From: Sulfurimonas crateris
GTDB taxonomy: Bacteria > Campylobacterota > Campylobacteria > Campylobacterales > Sulfurimonadaceae
Assembly (NCBI GenBank): GCA_945883795.1
Contig: CAMCYC010000023.1
Coordinates: 1-33,781 of the forward strand
DNA length: 33,781 nt
Direction of reading: 5' to 3'
The notes beneath the pieces are model-generated. The model searched no databases, was not told the origin of the DNA, and saw only the letters and a program-made list of their open reading frames with translations. The first letter of the stretch is position 1. Each line of letters begins with the position of its first letter. A program made the translations under genes and the position numbers. This document shows positions 22,452 to 30,153 of this stretch, in pieces.

Positions 22452-24131
22452 TTATATTTTTTTGAATGGAAAACTCTCGTTGATTGGATGGAGGATAATT
22501 TTTTTTTCTTTATATTCTAAATAAAATGGCTCATATTGTTGTGCTGAGGTGTTGTAGAGTATTTCGTCTCCATTTTCAAGAACAAAAATAATCTTATTTG
22601 ACCCAAGCATTGGCTTATTTATTTGTATTTTTGCATTTTTTGTAGAATTTATAATTTTATTTTGTTCCTGAATAATATTTTCTATATTTTCTTCTATCTT
22701 GAGGATTTCAGCTTTATTATGTCTTTGTGCTTCTTGTAAGGAATATTTTAGATTTTCAAGCTCCTCTTCTAAAAGTTCCAGTTTACTCATAAGGATAGGG
22801 ATATCTCTATAACTAATTTTAAAAATATTATCTTCACCTGTTACAAGATTAATAGTTATTGAATTAGATGCGTCTACTTTTAAATGATTTTTTACAAGAC
22901 CAATTATTACATTTTGTGCAAAAATTTCACCACCTAAAGAGGATTCTATCTCTACATTAGTTGCATGTACTTTTCCACCTTCAAGTAATGATATTTTTGC
23001 ATTATTACATCTAAGTGTTCCTTTATGTCTATTTATTATTGCATTTCTTGCAAATTGAAAAGAATCTTTATGTGTTGCTCCATCTATTTGAAGAGTTAAG
23101 GCTTCTATAATACTATTTGCACCAACATGTCCTGTGATGTGAACTCTTTCTGAAGTAATTTCAGTTCCCTCTCCGACACTATCTTTATTAGTGTCATCTT
23201 GAGATACAAATACTTCGATATTATTATCCTCTTTTTCGTTAGCTAAAGATGTATTGAGTCGTGATATTGTAGTCATGTTGACTTGATTTGCAACCATAAG
23301 TTTCTTGTCTGTTAAAAGAACATAACCCTTGATTTTACTTCTATAAATTTTATGAAAATTATCTTCTTCAACTGATACTGATTCCGTGTCAATAATCACT
23401 TTTAAATCATCATTCTTTTTGTAAAACTCACACTCAATAATTTTTCCAAAAGCATTGAACCCATTTTTTCCATAAATGGGTTTAGAAAATTCTATTAAAA
23501 TTTCTCCAATTTCTACTTCTATAAATTCTGTAATTATAGGTTTATTCTTAAAATGCATAATAAGCTCACCTGATTGATGACGCTCTGGTTCTACTCCTTC
23601 AAAAAGTAGTATTTTTACATCTTTTATAAAGTTATCTGCATAGAGTTCTTTTGTGAATTTTTTTAAATCTTTTATCATTGTTTCGTCAAATACATTGATA
23701 ATAATTTTATTCATAGCTTTTATTTTATTTAATTCTTTAACGAGAAGTACAAACATCTCTTGTGCTGTATTGGTTCGATAGGGTATGATGGAAGTTGGCT
23801 CTATTGTGATTATAGGATGTGTTGAAAATTCTCCAAAATCAATGCTAAAAACTAATTTTATACTTTTTGAGGTTCTCTTTTGTATCTCAATTCCATAGAT
23901 TTGTTCTAATTGGAGATGCTCATTTATTATTTTTTCTTTATTTTTATAAACTTCATTGATATTTTCATTGAAAAGTTGAAAATCTTTGAATTGAGTTGTT
24001 TTGATATAACTCTTGACCATCCGTATTATAAAATCACATGATTCATATGCTACATGATTAGTGATAGCATATTTTTGTATTGTACTTTTTATATCTTTTG
24101 TTTTAAAGATGGGAACCTTTATGTCTTCCAA
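22452..24131 (-). CDS. DUF342 / FapA-like polymer-forming protein
   Basis: The DUF342 (flagellar assembly protein A) family is beta-helix rich; the Vibrio FapA protein acts in polar flagellar regulation. Here residues 1-190 are variable and alpha/beta. The core (about 200-420) has PIYGKNGFNAFGKII, KIKGYVLLTDKKL, ERVHITGHVGANSIIEAL and ISLLEGGKVHATNVEIESSL with the repetitive strands of the fold. A coiled coil (about 440-500) and a short C-terminal beta domain follow. The start is TTG 24131 with GAAGGA five bases upstream. It follows the coiled-coil gene at 24141-24812 by nine bases. No flagellar gene is adjacent, so a flagellar role is only possible. Confidence 0.8.
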   Translation of the reverse strand: MEDIKVPIFKTKDIKSTIQKYAITNHVAYESCDFIIRMVKSYIKTTQFKDFQLFNENINEVYKNKEKIINEHLQLEQIYGIEIQKRTSKSIKLVFSIDFGEFSTHPIITIEPTSIIPYRTNTAQEMFVLLVKELNKIKAMNKIIINVFDETMIKDLKKFTKELYADNFIKDVKILLFEGVEPERHQSGELIMHFKNKPIITEFIEVEIGEILIEFSKPIYGKNGFNAFGKIIECEFYKKNDDLKVIIDTESVSVEEDNFHKIYRSKIKGYVLLTDKKLMVANQVNMTTISRLNTSLANEKEDNNIEVFVSQDDTNKDSVGEGTEITSERVHITGHVGANSIIEALTLQIDGATHKDSFQFARNAIINRHKGTLRCNNAKISLLEGGKVHATNVEIESSLGGEIFAQNVIIGLVKNHLKVDASNSITINLVTGEDNIFKISYRDIPILMSKLELLEEELENLKYSLQEAQRHNKAEILKIEENIENIIQEQNKIINSTKNAKIQINKPMLGSNKIIFVLENGDEILYNTSAQQYEPFYLEYKEKKIILHPINESFPFKKI

Positions 24132-24140
24132 AACAATCCT

Positions 24141-24812
24141 TCAATAAGAGAATAGGTCACTGTAATCATATTTAGAAAAGTCTAAATAGATTTTTCCATT
24201 TTGATTAATGATTCTGATATCATTTTGATAAACAGCATCAAATCGTTTTTTTATTAACTTTTTTTGTGATGATTTTAAATCTAATCTATTGAGATACTCT
24301 TTGAGTTCTACTAATTCAGAGGATTCATGCGGATGTTCTCTGTAGGGAGGAATTGTCGGCTTTTCATGGTGTGTGAGTGTTTTTTGTTCTAAGAGTAATT
24401 TTGTATTAACAAGCTCAAGTATAGTTTGAAGTTGTGCATCTTTTCTATTATAAATCTCTTCTATTTTGTCTTGTTGTTCTCGAAGTATTGTCTCTTTATC
24501 ATCAATTAATTGCTCCACTTTTTCTTCGAGAAAATTTATTTTTTCTTTAAGTTTGGCATTTTCTCTTTGATAGAGTGCTAAAAGAAGCGCAACAGTTGTT
24601 CTTGGTTTACTATCTATCGTAGTAACTACATTTTGAATCTCTTGATGATTATCTTCTTGCTGTAGAAGTTGATTACTTTTTACATCTTCTGCTACTATAT
24701 AAGTCACGCCATCTTCTATTACATAGTTTAATTTTTTTGATTTTAGGCGTGAGTGAATCATCTCTTTTGACATTTTAAATTTTTTTGAATATTCATCCAA
24801 TGTTAATCGCAT
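24141..24812 (-). CDS. Coiled-coil protein with N-terminal helix-turn-helix-like segment
   Basis: Not firmly recognised. Residues 1-45 (LTLDEYSKKFKMSKEMIHSR, then YVIEDGVTYIV) resemble the MerR-like excisionase helix-turn-helix with a short wing, as in phylum-specific DUF3972-type proteins. Residues 78-140 form a long coiled coil (KLKEKINFLEEKVEQLIDDK). A second helical block and a short C-terminal beta segment (INQNGKIYLDFSKYDYSDLF) complete the 223 residues. There is no membrane helix. It is first in a two-gene operon with the DUF342 protein and shares a divergent promoter region with fba; a minus-strand TAAAAT box lies at 24838-24843. Confidence 0.6.
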   Translation of the reverse strand: MRLTLDEYSKKFKMSKEMIHSRLKSKKLNYVIEDGVTYIVAEDVKSNQLLQQEDNHQEIQNVVTTIDSKPRTTVALLLALYQRENAKLKEKINFLEEKVEQLIDDKETILREQQDKIEEIYNRKDAQLQTILELVNTKLLLEQKTLTHHEKPTIPPYREHPHESSELVELKEYLNRLDLKSSQKKLIKKRFDAVYQNDIRIINQNGKIYLDFSKYDYSDLFSY

Positions 24813-24876
24813 TTGAATTCCTCTATCATTTGGCGAAATTTTAACATAAAAAAGTTCTTTTAAATGTATGACAGCC

Positions 24877-24882
24877 TATAAT
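24877..24882 (+). promoter_or_regulatory. -10 box for fba
   Basis: TATAAT in CAGCCTATAATGACACC, 27 bases before the fba start. Strong match; transcription would begin near 24889 and leave a short leader with GAGGAAG before the ATG. Confidence 0.65.
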
Positions 24883-24909
24883 GACACCATTAAATTTTGA
24901 GGAAGAAGT

Positions 24910-25989
24910 ATGAGTAAAGGTATTTTAGATATTGTTAGCCCAGGTGTTCTTTTTGGTGAAGATGTTCAGAAAGTTTATGCACATGCAAAAAAAGTTGGTT
25001 TTGCTATACCTGCTGTAAATGTGGTTGGAAGTGATTCTATAAATGCTGTTATTGAAGCAGCATCAAGAGTAAAATCTCCTGTAATTATCCAATTTAGTAA
25101 TGGTGGTGCATCCAATTATGCTGGAAAAGGTTTGAGTAATACACACGAAAAAGCAGCAATTATTGGTGCAATTTCTGGTGCCATGCATGTTCACATGATG
25201 GCTGAAGCATATGGGGTTGCTGTGATTCTTCATACAGACCATGCAGCAAAAAAATTACTTCCATGGATAGATGGACTGCTTGATGCAGGAGAAGCATATT
25301 TTAAAGTACATGGTAAACCACTTTTTTCTTCGCATATGCTTGACCTATCAGAAGAACCTTTGGAAGAAAATATTGCAATTTGTAAAACCTATTTAGAAAG
25401 AATGACTAAAATCGGTACAAGTATTGAGATAGAGCTTGGTGTAACAGGTGGCGAAGAAGATGGTGTTGATAATTCAAGTGTAGATAATGCTCTTTTGTAT
25501 ACACAACCAGAAGATGTTGCTTATGCTTATACAGAATTAGGAAAAATATCTCCAAATTTCACAATTGCTGCTTCGTTTGGAAATGTTCATGGTGTTTATA
25601 AGCCAGGTAATGTGCAACTTACTCCGAAAATTTTGGATAACTCCCAAAAATATATACAAGAAAAATTTAATACTGACGATAAGCCTGTAAATTTTGTTTT
25701 TCATGGTGGTTCAGGTTCTGCACCTTCTGAAATTGCAGAGGCGATTGGTTATGGCGTTATCAAAATGAATATTGACACAGATACTCAATGGGCAACTTGG
25801 ATAGGCGTTAAAGATTATTATGAAAAATATAAAGATTATCTTCAAGGTCAAATTGGAAATCCAGAAGGTGAAGATAAACCAAATAAAAAATATTATGACC
25901 CAAGAAAATGGTTAAGAGCAGGACTTGAAACTTTAGTTGCAAGAGTTGAGGTTGCTTTTAAAGATTTAAACGCTTTAAATAGAAACTAA
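24910..25989 (+). CDS. fba: Class II fructose-bisphosphate aldolase
   Basis: Zinc enzyme that interconverts fructose-1,6-bisphosphate with glyceraldehyde-3-phosphate and dihydroxyacetone phosphate; in such organisms it mainly serves gluconeogenesis. Conserved blocks are GFAIPAVNVVGSDSINAV, IIQFSNGGASNYAGKG, ILHTDHAAKKLLPWID (metal and catalytic His-Asp), ELGVTGGEEDGVDN, FGNVHGVYKPGNV and FVFHGGSGS. The 359-residue length and the N-terminus match the longer class IIA (E. coli FbaA) type. GAGGAAG precedes the ATG. The stop codon overlaps that of a convergent small membrane-protein gene. Confidence 0.96.
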   Translation: MSKGILDIVSPGVLFGEDVQKVYAHAKKVGFAIPAVNVVGSDSINAVIEAASRVKSPVIIQFSNGGASNYAGKGLSNTHEKAAIIGAISGAMHVHMMAEAYGVAVILHTDHAAKKLLPWIDGLLDAGEAYFKVHGKPLFSSHMLDLSEEPLEENIAICKTYLERMTKIGTSIEIELGVTGGEEDGVDNSSVDNALLYTQPEDVAYAYTELGKISPNFTIAASFGNVHGVYKPGNVQLTPKILDNSQKYIQEKFNTDDKPVNFVFHGGSGSAPSEIAEAIGYGVIKMNIDTDTQWATWIGVKDYYEKYKDYLQGQIGNPEGEDKPNKKYYDPRKWLRAGLETLVARVEVAFKDLNALNRN

Positions 25990-26330
25990 AGAGAGTTTTT
26001 ATAAATATCCTCTATGCTTTTAGCATGGGGATTTTCTATCAAATATTGATTTAAAAGTTGATTTAATCTATTGTGGTTAAATCTCCAAAAAAGTTTACTG
26101 TCAAAATCTTCATCTTCTGTTATAGCAAAAAAAAGTTCTTCATTTGTTAATTTTCCCTTATTTTTGGTTATAACCTTTAGCATGAGCCTTCGTAACTCAT
26201 AACTCGCTTCTTGTGTTTTATCATCATCTTTTAACTGTTTATTTGGCAAAAATGCGTAAATCTTCCAAATTCCTACAATCATAAAGAGGATAAAAAACAG
26301 CATCATCCAAGTTGAAATACTAAATTCCAT
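25986..26330 (-). CDS. Small single-span membrane protein of unknown function (114 residues)
   Basis: Not recognised. Residues 6-28 (STWMMLFFILFMIVGIWKIY) form one membrane helix. The cytoplasmic part is charged and helical (ASYELRRLMLKVITKNKGKL) and ends with FWRFNHNRLNQLLNQYLIEN. AAAAAGGAG lies just before the ATG, which supports expression. It converges on fba with overlapping stop codons and diverges from cmoA. There are no enzyme motifs. Confidence 0.68.
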   Translation of the reverse strand: MEFSISTWMMLFFILFMIVGIWKIYAFLPNKQLKDDDKTQEASYELRRLMLKVITKNKGKLTNEELFFAITEDEDFDSKLFWRFNHNRLNQLLNQYLIENPHAKSIEDIYKNSL

Positions 26331-26361
26331 GTAAAACTCCTTTTTACTCTTTGCGCTATAT

Positions 26362-26367
26362 TATAAC
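26362..26367 (+). promoter_or_regulatory. Candidate -10 box for cmoA
   Basis: TATAAC in GCTATATTATAACAATTTCG, 22 bases before the cmoA ATG. A TAAAAT at 26376 is too close to the start to be useful unless the mRNA is nearly leaderless. Confidence 0.35.
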
Positions 26368-26388
26368 AATTTCGTTAAAATTCCATCT

Positions 26389-27096
26389 ATGAATGATAAA
26401 GTATTTACAAAACCAATAAAAAAACAGTTTGAATTTGATGAAGAAGTGGCAGCAGTCTTTGATGACATGTTATTAAGAAGTGTCCCTTTTTATGGTGAGT
26501 CTCAAAAAATCACAGAATTTTTTGTGCTTAAAAAACTAGAAAATGGAGGTATCTTGTATGACCTTGGCTGTTCGACTGCTTCACTCCTTTTGAGTATACA
26601 TAGAAAACTTACATGCGAAGCGACACTTATCGGTCTTGATAATTCTGAAGCCATGTTAAGCCAAGCAAGAAAAAAATGTGATGCGTATGGTGCAAATATA
26701 GAGGTGAAAAATGGAGATATTTTAAATTATAATTATGAACAAGCAGATGTTTTTGTAAGTAATTATACTTTACAGTTTATTCGACCACTTGTGCGTGAAG
26801 AGTTAGTAAAAAAAATATCTGCTTCACTGAAAAAAGAGGGTATTTTTATTTTTAGTGAAAAAGTGATAAGTCATCACTCAAAGCTTAATAAAGATTTAAT
26901 TGAGTGTTATTATGGTTTTAAAAAAGGGCAAGGGTATTCAGAGTATGAAATAGTGCAAAAAAGAGAAGCACTTGAAAATGTACTTGTTCCTTATAGTGAA
27001 GAAGAAAATATAAAAATGGCACTTAACTCAGGGTTTACCCATTGTGAAGTGGTATTTCGCTGGGCAAACTTTGCAACTTTTATAGCTATAAAGTAA
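26389..27096 (+). CDS. cmoA: Carboxy-S-adenosyl-L-methionine synthase
   Basis: Converts S-adenosylmethionine and prephenate to carboxy-SAM, the donor that CmoB uses to make 5-oxyacetyl-uridine at the tRNA wobble base. Blocks are [34 protein letters not shown] (SAM loop), [40 protein letters not shown] and a C-terminal [13 protein letters not shown]. The 235-residue length is normal. No cmoB is present in this window. No clear Shine-Dalgarno precedes the ATG. It converges on a small lipoprotein gene. Confidence 0.95.
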   Translation: MNDKVFTKPIKKQFEFDEEVAAVFDDMLLRSVPFYGESQKITEFFVLKKLENGGILYDLGCSTASLLLSIHRKLTCEATLIGLDNSEAMLSQARKKCDAYGANIEVKNGDILNYNYEQADVFVSNYTLQFIRPLVREELVKKISASLKKEGIFIFSEKVISHHSKLNKDLIECYYGFKKGQGYSEYEIVQKREALENVLVPYSEEENIKMALNSGFTHCEVVFRWANFATFIAIK

Positions 27097-27112
27097 ATTT
27101 AGAAATAAAAAT

Positions 27113-27352
27113 TTACCAAGGTCTAGACTGTCCTTGTTGCATAGTCTCTTTACCTATTATAGTGTCAGAATCTTGAGTCTTTTCATTATTTTTGAAGGAT
27201 ATTATGTCTTTTTCTCCACACTCTTTATGGTAAAAACCTTGAAAATCGTAATACTCTTTACAATCATCATAAGGTTGTAATGAGATGCCATGTTTGTTAA
27301 CACATCCAGAGAAAATAAAAGCTGTTATTGCAAGTAATATTATTTTTATCAT
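27113..27352 (-). CDS. Small predicted lipoprotein (79 residues)
   Basis: Not recognised beyond its export signal. MIKIILLAITAFIFSGC is a lipoprotein signal peptide with the acylated cysteine at position 17, followed by a short soluble part with two more cysteines (DDCKEY and KECGEK) and a Q/S-rich end. The start is ATG 27352, just after the signal-peptide Lys. The frame is open up to 27484, but that extension lies inside nth and would destroy the signal sequence. It begins 13 bases after the nth stop, with only a weak AGG as binding site, so it is probably co-transcribed with nth. Confidence 0.7.
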   Translation of the reverse strand: MIKIILLAITAFIFSGCVNKHGISLQPYDDCKEYYDFQGFYHKECGEKDIISFKNNEKTQDSDTIIGKETMQQGQSRPW

Positions 27353-27365
27353 GAGAAAATTATAC

Positions 27366-28007
27366 CTAAACTTTAAATGTTTCTTTTGTTTTACAAAATT
27401 GTGCCACAAAACATTCATCACATTTTGGATTTTTTGCAGTGCAAATATATCGTCCAAAAAGAACCATCCCTTGATGGAGTGCATGGAGATTATTTTTAAA
27501 CTTTTTAACTAATGTTGCTTCTGTTTTGATAGCTGTACTATCATCGCTTAAGCCAAGGCGATGAGAAACTCTAAAAACATGTGTATCAACTGCCATGAGA
27601 TTTGCACCTGTGTATTCTATAAGCACCACATTTGCAGTTTTTTGTCCCACTCCAGCCAAAGTCATTAACTCTTTTGCATTGAGCGGAATTTCTCCGTTAT
27701 AAACCTCTAAAACTCTTTGTGCCATAGCTATAATATTTTTGGCTTTAGTATTAAAAAAAGAACAACTATTTATTAATATTTGAACATCTTCAAGTTTTGC
27801 ATGTGCGAGTTCATGTGGTGTTGGATATTTTTTGAAAAGTTCTGGAGTTAAAAGATTAACTCGCTTATCGGTACATTGTGCAGAGAGTGCAACAGCTACT
27901 ACAAGTTCATAAACATTCTTATATATTAGTTCTGTTACCGCATCAGCGTATTTTTTTACAAATAACTGTTGTATCTCTAAAATTTCTTCTTTTGTTGCTT
28001 TTTTCAT
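27366..28007 (-). CDS. nth: Endonuclease III
   Basis: Base-excision repair glycosylase/AP lyase for oxidised pyrimidines. The helix-hairpin-helix LAGVGQKTANVVL carries the catalytic Lys123, and MAVDTHVFRVSHR carries Asp141. The 4Fe-4S cluster motif is C189-x6-C196-x2-C199-x5-C205 at the C-terminus. LSAQCTDKRVN is the usual N-terminal block. The 213-residue length is normal. It is divergent from the PEB4-type gene; nth beside peb4 is also seen in Campylobacter. Confidence 0.97.
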   Translation of the reverse strand: MKKATKEEILEIQQLFVKKYADAVTELIYKNVYELVVAVALSAQCTDKRVNLLTPELFKKYPTPHELAHAKLEDVQILINSCSFFNTKAKNIIAMAQRVLEVYNGEIPLNAKELMTLAGVGQKTANVVLIEYTGANLMAVDTHVFRVSHRLGLSDDSTAIKTEATLVKKFKNNLHALHQGMVLFGRYICTAKNPKCDECFVAQFCKTKETFKV

Positions 28008-28061
28008 AGGTAGTATTTTAGCAGATATTTGTTTGTTTAATAATCATTAACATAAAGCTAC

Positions 28062-28067
28062 TAGAAT
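28062..28067 (+). promoter_or_regulatory. Candidate -10 box for peb4-like gene
   Basis: TAGAAT in AGCTACTAGAATTTTTTC, 33 bases before the ATG; moderate match to the phylum's -10 pattern. Confidence 0.35.
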
Positions 28068-28099
28068 TTTTTCAACAAAATAGTTCCAAAGGGATAAAA

Positions 28100-28942
28100 A
28101 TGAATAAAATGTCAAAAATCGTCTCAGCACTTTTATTAGTGAGTACAATAGCAGTAGCTGCTCCAACAAATGAAACATTGGTTACAGTAAATGGAAAAGC
28201 GATTACACAAACAGATGTAGATAGTGCTTTAATGAATGCTACTCAAGGTAGATTTAATCAGGTTCCAGAGGATAAACAGGCTGAGTTTAGAAAACAAGTT
28301 TTAGAGCAATTAATAGCAAAAGAATTGGTTTTTGAAGATGCAAAAAAAACAGGTATTTTAAAATCTAAAGATTTTATAGATGAATATGCAAAAGTGCAAG
28401 AAAGAGTAAAAGAAGATTTAGCTATCCAAGTTTGGCAAAAAAGAGAACTAGATAAAGTTGTCATATCTCCAAAAGAAACAGAAGATTATTATAACAATAA
28501 TAAAGAAGAATTCAATGAAAAAGAGAGTGTCCATGCTCGTCACATTTTGTTAAAAACAGAAGAAGATGCTAAAGCAGTTATTGTTGACATGAAAGATTTA
28601 AAAGGGGATGCACTCAAAGATAAGTTTATAGAACTTGCAAAATCAAAATCAACAGGACCAACAGGACCAAAAGGTGGAGATTTAGGTTTCTTTACAAAAG
28701 GGCAAATGGTTCCAGAATTTAATGAAAAAGTGTTCTCAATGAATATTGGAACTATCACTACAGAACCTGTTAAAACACAATTTGGCTTTCATGTTATTTA
28801 TTTAGAAGAGAAAAAACCTGAAAAGATTAGAGCATTTGCAGAAGTAAAAGAGTTTATAGAACAAAGACTTAAACTTGAAAAATTCAAAACAGTTGTAAAA
28901 GATAAAATGGAAAATTTAAGAAAACAAGCGACTATCAAATAG
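28100..28942 (+). CDS. peb4: Periplasmic parvulin-type chaperone/isomerase (PEB4/SurA-like)
   Basis: Exported peptidyl-prolyl isomerase and chaperone that helps outer-membrane proteins fold and reach the outer membrane. Residues 1-21 are a signal peptide (SALLLVSTIAVA before APTNE). A SurA-N-like helical region follows (about 25-140), with VNGKAITQTDVDSAL and VLEQLIAKELVFEDA. The parvulin domain (about 145-240) shows HARHILLKTEEDA, GPKGGDLGFFTKGQMVPEF and TQFGFHVIYLEEK. A C-terminal helix completes the chaperone part. AAAGGGA lies five bases before the ATG. The PLP-enzyme gene begins four bases after the stop. Confidence 0.92.
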   Translation: MNKMSKIVSALLLVSTIAVAAPTNETLVTVNGKAITQTDVDSALMNATQGRFNQVPEDKQAEFRKQVLEQLIAKELVFEDAKKTGILKSKDFIDEYAKVQERVKEDLAIQVWQKRELDKVVISPKETEDYYNNNKEEFNEKESVHARHILLKTEEDAKAVIVDMKDLKGDALKDKFIELAKSKSTGPTGPKGGDLGFFTKGQMVPEFNEKVFSMNIGTITTEPVKTQFGFHVIYLEEKKPEKIRAFAEVKEFIEQRLKLEKFKTVVKDKMENLRKQATIK

Positions 28943-28945
28943 TTC

Positions 28946-29800
28946 ATGAACATTTCTCCTATATCTAAAATCACTCTAGATGGGAGAGAGTTTTTTGTTA
29001 AAAGAGATGATTTAATTGACCCTTTTTTAGCAGGAAACAAATACCGTAAACTCTACACTCTTCTTCAAACTCCCTCAAATAAATTAAGTAAAATTATCTC
29101 TTATGGTGGTACACAATCTAATGCCATGTTGGCTATTAGTGCTATGTGTCAATCTAAAAAATGGGAATTTATTTATTATACAAAACCATTAAGTGCAACG
29201 CAAAAAGAGCAAAACGATGGAAATTTTTTTCATGCAAAAAGATTAGGGATGCAACACATTGAGATAGATGAGTTTTTTTATAAAGATTTTATAGCCTCTT
29301 TGCGTTTGAATTTAGATAAAAAAATTTATATTGTTGACCAAGGTGGAGCAGATAAACTCGCAAAAGAGGGTTTAGAAATTTTAGCCAAAGAGATAACGGA
29401 GGCAAATCTTCATGTTAAATCTGTAGCAACTCCATCAGGCACAGGAACAACCGCACTTTTTTTGGCTCTTGCCTTGCCAGAGTACAGAGTTTATACAACC
29501 CCATGTGTGGGAGATGTGGAGTATTTAAAATTGCAAATGCAATCACTTTATGATATTCCAAAAAATTTAATTATTTTAGAACCAAATAAAAAATATCACT
29601 TTGCAAAACCTTATTTAGACCATTTTGAAATATATCAAAAAACTCTCCAAGCAGGAATAGAGTTTGATTTACTTTATGCACCTTTGATGTGGCGATGTTT
29701 GCTTGAACAAACTCATGAAGATATTTTATATATTCACAGTGGCGGAGTAAGTGGCAATAAAAGTATGTTAAAGCGGTATGAGAAAAAAGGGTTCAAATAA
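28946..29800 (+). CDS. PLP-dependent enzyme, ACC deaminase / D-cysteine desulfhydrase family
   Basis: Fold type II pyridoxal-phosphate enzyme. The N-terminus has FFVKRDDLIDPFLAGNKYRK, where the Lys in GNKYRK is the expected PLP Schiff-base residue. ISYGGTQSNAMLAISAMC is the substrate loop, and TPSGTGTTALFLALAL binds the cofactor phosphate. ILYIHSGGVSGNKSMLKRY closes the domain. At 284 residues it is shorter than typical ACC deaminases (about 335), so the substrate cannot be told from sequence; D-cysteine or another small amino acid is possible. It begins four bases after the peb4-like gene and is probably co-transcribed with it. Confidence 0.8.
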   Translation: MNISPISKITLDGREFFVKRDDLIDPFLAGNKYRKLYTLLQTPSNKLSKIISYGGTQSNAMLAISAMCQSKKWEFIYYTKPLSATQKEQNDGNFFHAKRLGMQHIEIDEFFYKDFIASLRLNLDKKIYIVDQGGADKLAKEGLEILAKEITEANLHVKSVATPSGTGTTALFLALALPEYRVYTTPCVGDVEYLKLQMQSLYDIPKNLIILEPNKKYHFAKPYLDHFEIYQKTLQAGIEFDLLYAPLMWRCLLEQTHEDILYIHSGGVSGNKSMLKRYEKKGFK

Positions 29801-29815
29801 AATTTATGCCTTATC

Positions 29816-30103
29816 ATGCAGATATTCTGGTGCTATATCTGCACGATTATCCCAAAACAAGAATCCAACAATACAACCAAAAATACAAATTTAACCTTAC
29901 AAGAGAGTTATACAATTTTGGAATCTAAAGAGAGTGATTCTATGGAAATCATCAAAATAAATTACCGCCGATTCATTAAACAATATCACTATGATTCTAT
30001 AAGTAGCAAAGATTTACCAAAAGACATCATGGATTTTGCTGGGGAGCGAACAAAACTCATCAATGGTGCGTATGAAAAAATCAAAAAAAGTAGAGATGTG
30101 TAA
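29816..30103 (+). pseudogene. J-domain relic (DjlA/TerB-type DnaJ tail)
   Basis: From about residue 27 the frame reads like the C-terminal J domain of DjlA-type co-chaperones: LQESYTILESKESDS, IIKINYRRFIKQYHYD, SSKDLPKDIMDFAGERTKL and INGAYEKIKKSR all align to the usual helices. Two things are wrong. The invariant HPD tripeptide that stimulates DnaK is HYD, and the TerB-like N-terminal domain is missing. It is replaced by about 25 residues (MQIFWCYICTIIPKQ onward) that look non-protein-like. No binding site precedes the ATG. I read it as a truncated, probably inactive remnant behind the PLP-enzyme gene. An expressed small J-like protein cannot be excluded. Confidence 0.6.
29817..29843 (+). 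repeat. 9-bp inverted repeat after the PLP-enzyme gene
   Basis: TGCAGATAT (29817-29825) and ATATCTGCA (29835-29843) are perfectly complementary around TCTGGTGCT. It lies 17 bases beyond the stop. No T-run follows, so a terminator role is uncertain; it may also stabilise the 3' end. Confidence 0.45.
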
Positions 30104-30153
30104 TGGGTAAAACTTGGAGTAATTTATAGTTACAAAAATTTAAAATAGACTAA

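Noticed and set aside
27353-27484. Longer start for the small lipoprotein
   Set aside because: It would lie within nth in another frame and place 44 residues before a clear lipoprotein signal peptide.
29806-29928. 40-codon plus-strand frame starting MPYHADILVLYLHDY
   Set aside because: It overlaps the J-domain relic in another frame, lacks a properly placed binding site and has no recognisable family.
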